A stretch of DNA of 64,000 nucleotides from Sorangium cellulosum So0157-2 (GTDB lineage Bacteria > Myxococcota_A > Polyangia > Polyangiales > Polyangiaceae): the NCBI RefSeq assembly GCF_000418325.1, contig NC_021658.1:9872001-9936000 (forward strand). The letters run 5' to 3'. Below, in pieces: positions 60,267 to 64,000 of this stretch (position 1 is its first letter; the number at the start of each line of letters is the position of its first letter). The notes below the pieces were generated by a model, which did no database searches, was not told where the DNA came from, and saw only the letters and a program-made list of their open reading frames with translations. The position numbers were made by a program, and so were the translations under genes.

Positions 60267-60839
60267 CCTGAATCTCCTCTGCGTGCTTTGTCCGGCGGGG
60301 GACGGCTGGTCCTGCCCGAGGGGGCGCTCGCCCCGATGGAGGGCGAACCGCGCGTGCGCCCGGCCGGCCGTGCCCTGGGGTGGGGTGCTCAGGGCTAGCC
60401 AAAGATACGCACCTCCAGCGATGTCCGCCAGTGCCTCAACCGGAACGGGGTACACCTTCGACCTGACCGCCCGGTCGTCCAGGGAGCGCCCTCGTTCGCC
60501 CAGGGGATCCCGCCCTTTCCCCGATGAGGTCGCAGCCGGCGAGGCCGCAGCTGAGGGCCGCTGTCCTCGCCCGCCACAGGCGAGGCTTGACGCCCGCCCG
60601 CCGGCCCGCCACCATGATATCCGTTCATCCGGATTGAGAGATACGCTTTGCCTGACCTCCCGGCCACCACCGAGCCGAGGCGATCTCGATCCCGCCCGCA
60701 AGGAGGGCGCGGCCGAGGCCGCCCCGCCGGCCCGCGAGGGCGAGGACGCAGGACCCCGGGCGGCGCGGCCCTCTCGACAGGACGGCTGCGCCGCGGCCGC
60801 AGCACCCACGGTAAAGAAGCCCAGGAGAAGAGCAGAGCC
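60267..60839. other. Divergent region upstream of metH and the IscA-type gene
   Basis: 573 bp without a gene I can support. An AT-richer patch at 60611-60655 holds an inverted repeat, ATCCG (60619-60623) and CGGAT (60630-60634), within TATCCGTTCATCCGGATTGA. I looked for cobalamin, SAM and SAH riboswitch cores in the metH leader and did not find convincing ones. Confidence 0.45.
60619..60634. promoter_or_regulatory. Candidate operator upstream of metH
   Basis: Inverted repeat ATCCG-TTCATC-CGGAT in the least GC-rich part of the metH upstream region, 206 bp before the start codon, with an overlapping ATCCGGAT palindrome. Methionine genes in Proteobacteria are often controlled by MetR, MetJ or the SAH-sensing ArsR-family SahR; which, if any, acts here is unknown. 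Confidence 0.35.

Positions 60840-64000
<3,161 letters not shown>

Noticed and set aside
60267..60839. Cobalamin, SAM or SAH riboswitch in the metH leader
   Set aside because: No B12 box (GCCACTG), no SAH core, and no SAM-type core could be found by eye; a covariance search could still find a divergent one.

Overview
The window is a contiguous piece of a very GC-rich chromosome. Third codon positions are almost all G or C, and many starts are GTG, often sitting in ATGA or GTGA overlaps. The gene set points to a myxobacterium of the Sorangium/Polyangium type: two large Hanks-type Ser/Thr kinases with long Pro/Ala-rich tails, two stand-alone PilZ proteins, a FrzS-like motility protein (degenerate receiver plus long coiled coil), many lipoproteins, a TPR lipoprotein and a giant lipoprotein metalloprotease. 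The taxonomic call is inference from gene content and composition.

Layout. 1-3000: end of a TonB-dependent receptor, translationally coupled to two lipoproteins. 3027-10167: mostly minus strand, with a Ser/Thr kinase, a geranylgeranyl-reductase-like flavoprotein, a methyltransferase, an M19 dipeptidase, a guanidinium exporter (gdx) behind a probable guanidine-I riboswitch, and a secreted pectate lyase. 10640-15494: pdxJ, an SPW membrane protein, a THUMP RNA methyltransferase and a second Ser/Thr kinase. 16054-25886: the 1653-residue metzincin lipoprotein, a GNAT acetyltransferase, an MFS exporter, an M14 carboxypeptidase, a hypothetical and a Uma2-type nuclease-fold protein. 25966-29547: a BMP/nucleoside-type ABC importer operon (ATPase and two permeases) whose last gene carries an apparent frameshift. 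29800-29876: a palindromic repeat. 29947-34165: spermidine-synthase-like membrane protein, OmpA-like lipoprotein and larE. 34314-35653: a hypothetical, a PD-(D/E)XK-like nuclease and a 13-copy perfect 21-bp tandem array. 35654-39507: ppsR, dnaJ and an acyl-CoA synthetase. 39556-44693: PilZ, TPR lipoprotein, hemerythrin, TPR membrane protein, PilZ. 44746-46844: an ECF sigma factor coupled to a FecR-like regulator. 47410-49207: a conserved hypothetical, then coupled purine nucleoside phosphorylase and cytidine deaminase. 49247-55324: FrzS-like protein, 6-phosphofructokinase and a flippase-like membrane protein. 55370-60266: HtrA protease, proC, RNase P RNA with its terminator, an RpoH-type sigma factor and an IscA/ErpA-type protein. 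60840-end: metH, truncated by the window edge.

Much of the window is housekeeping metabolism mixed with myxobacterial regulatory genes. I found no CRISPR array, prophage, insertion sequence, tRNA or rRNA gene, and no complete defence island. The features most worth a second look are the tandem array beside the nuclease gene, the run of 26 eleven-residue coiled-coil repeats behind a receiver lacking its phospho-acceptor Asp, the palindromic repeat upstream of the ABC operon, the frameshifted permease and the guanidine riboswitch.
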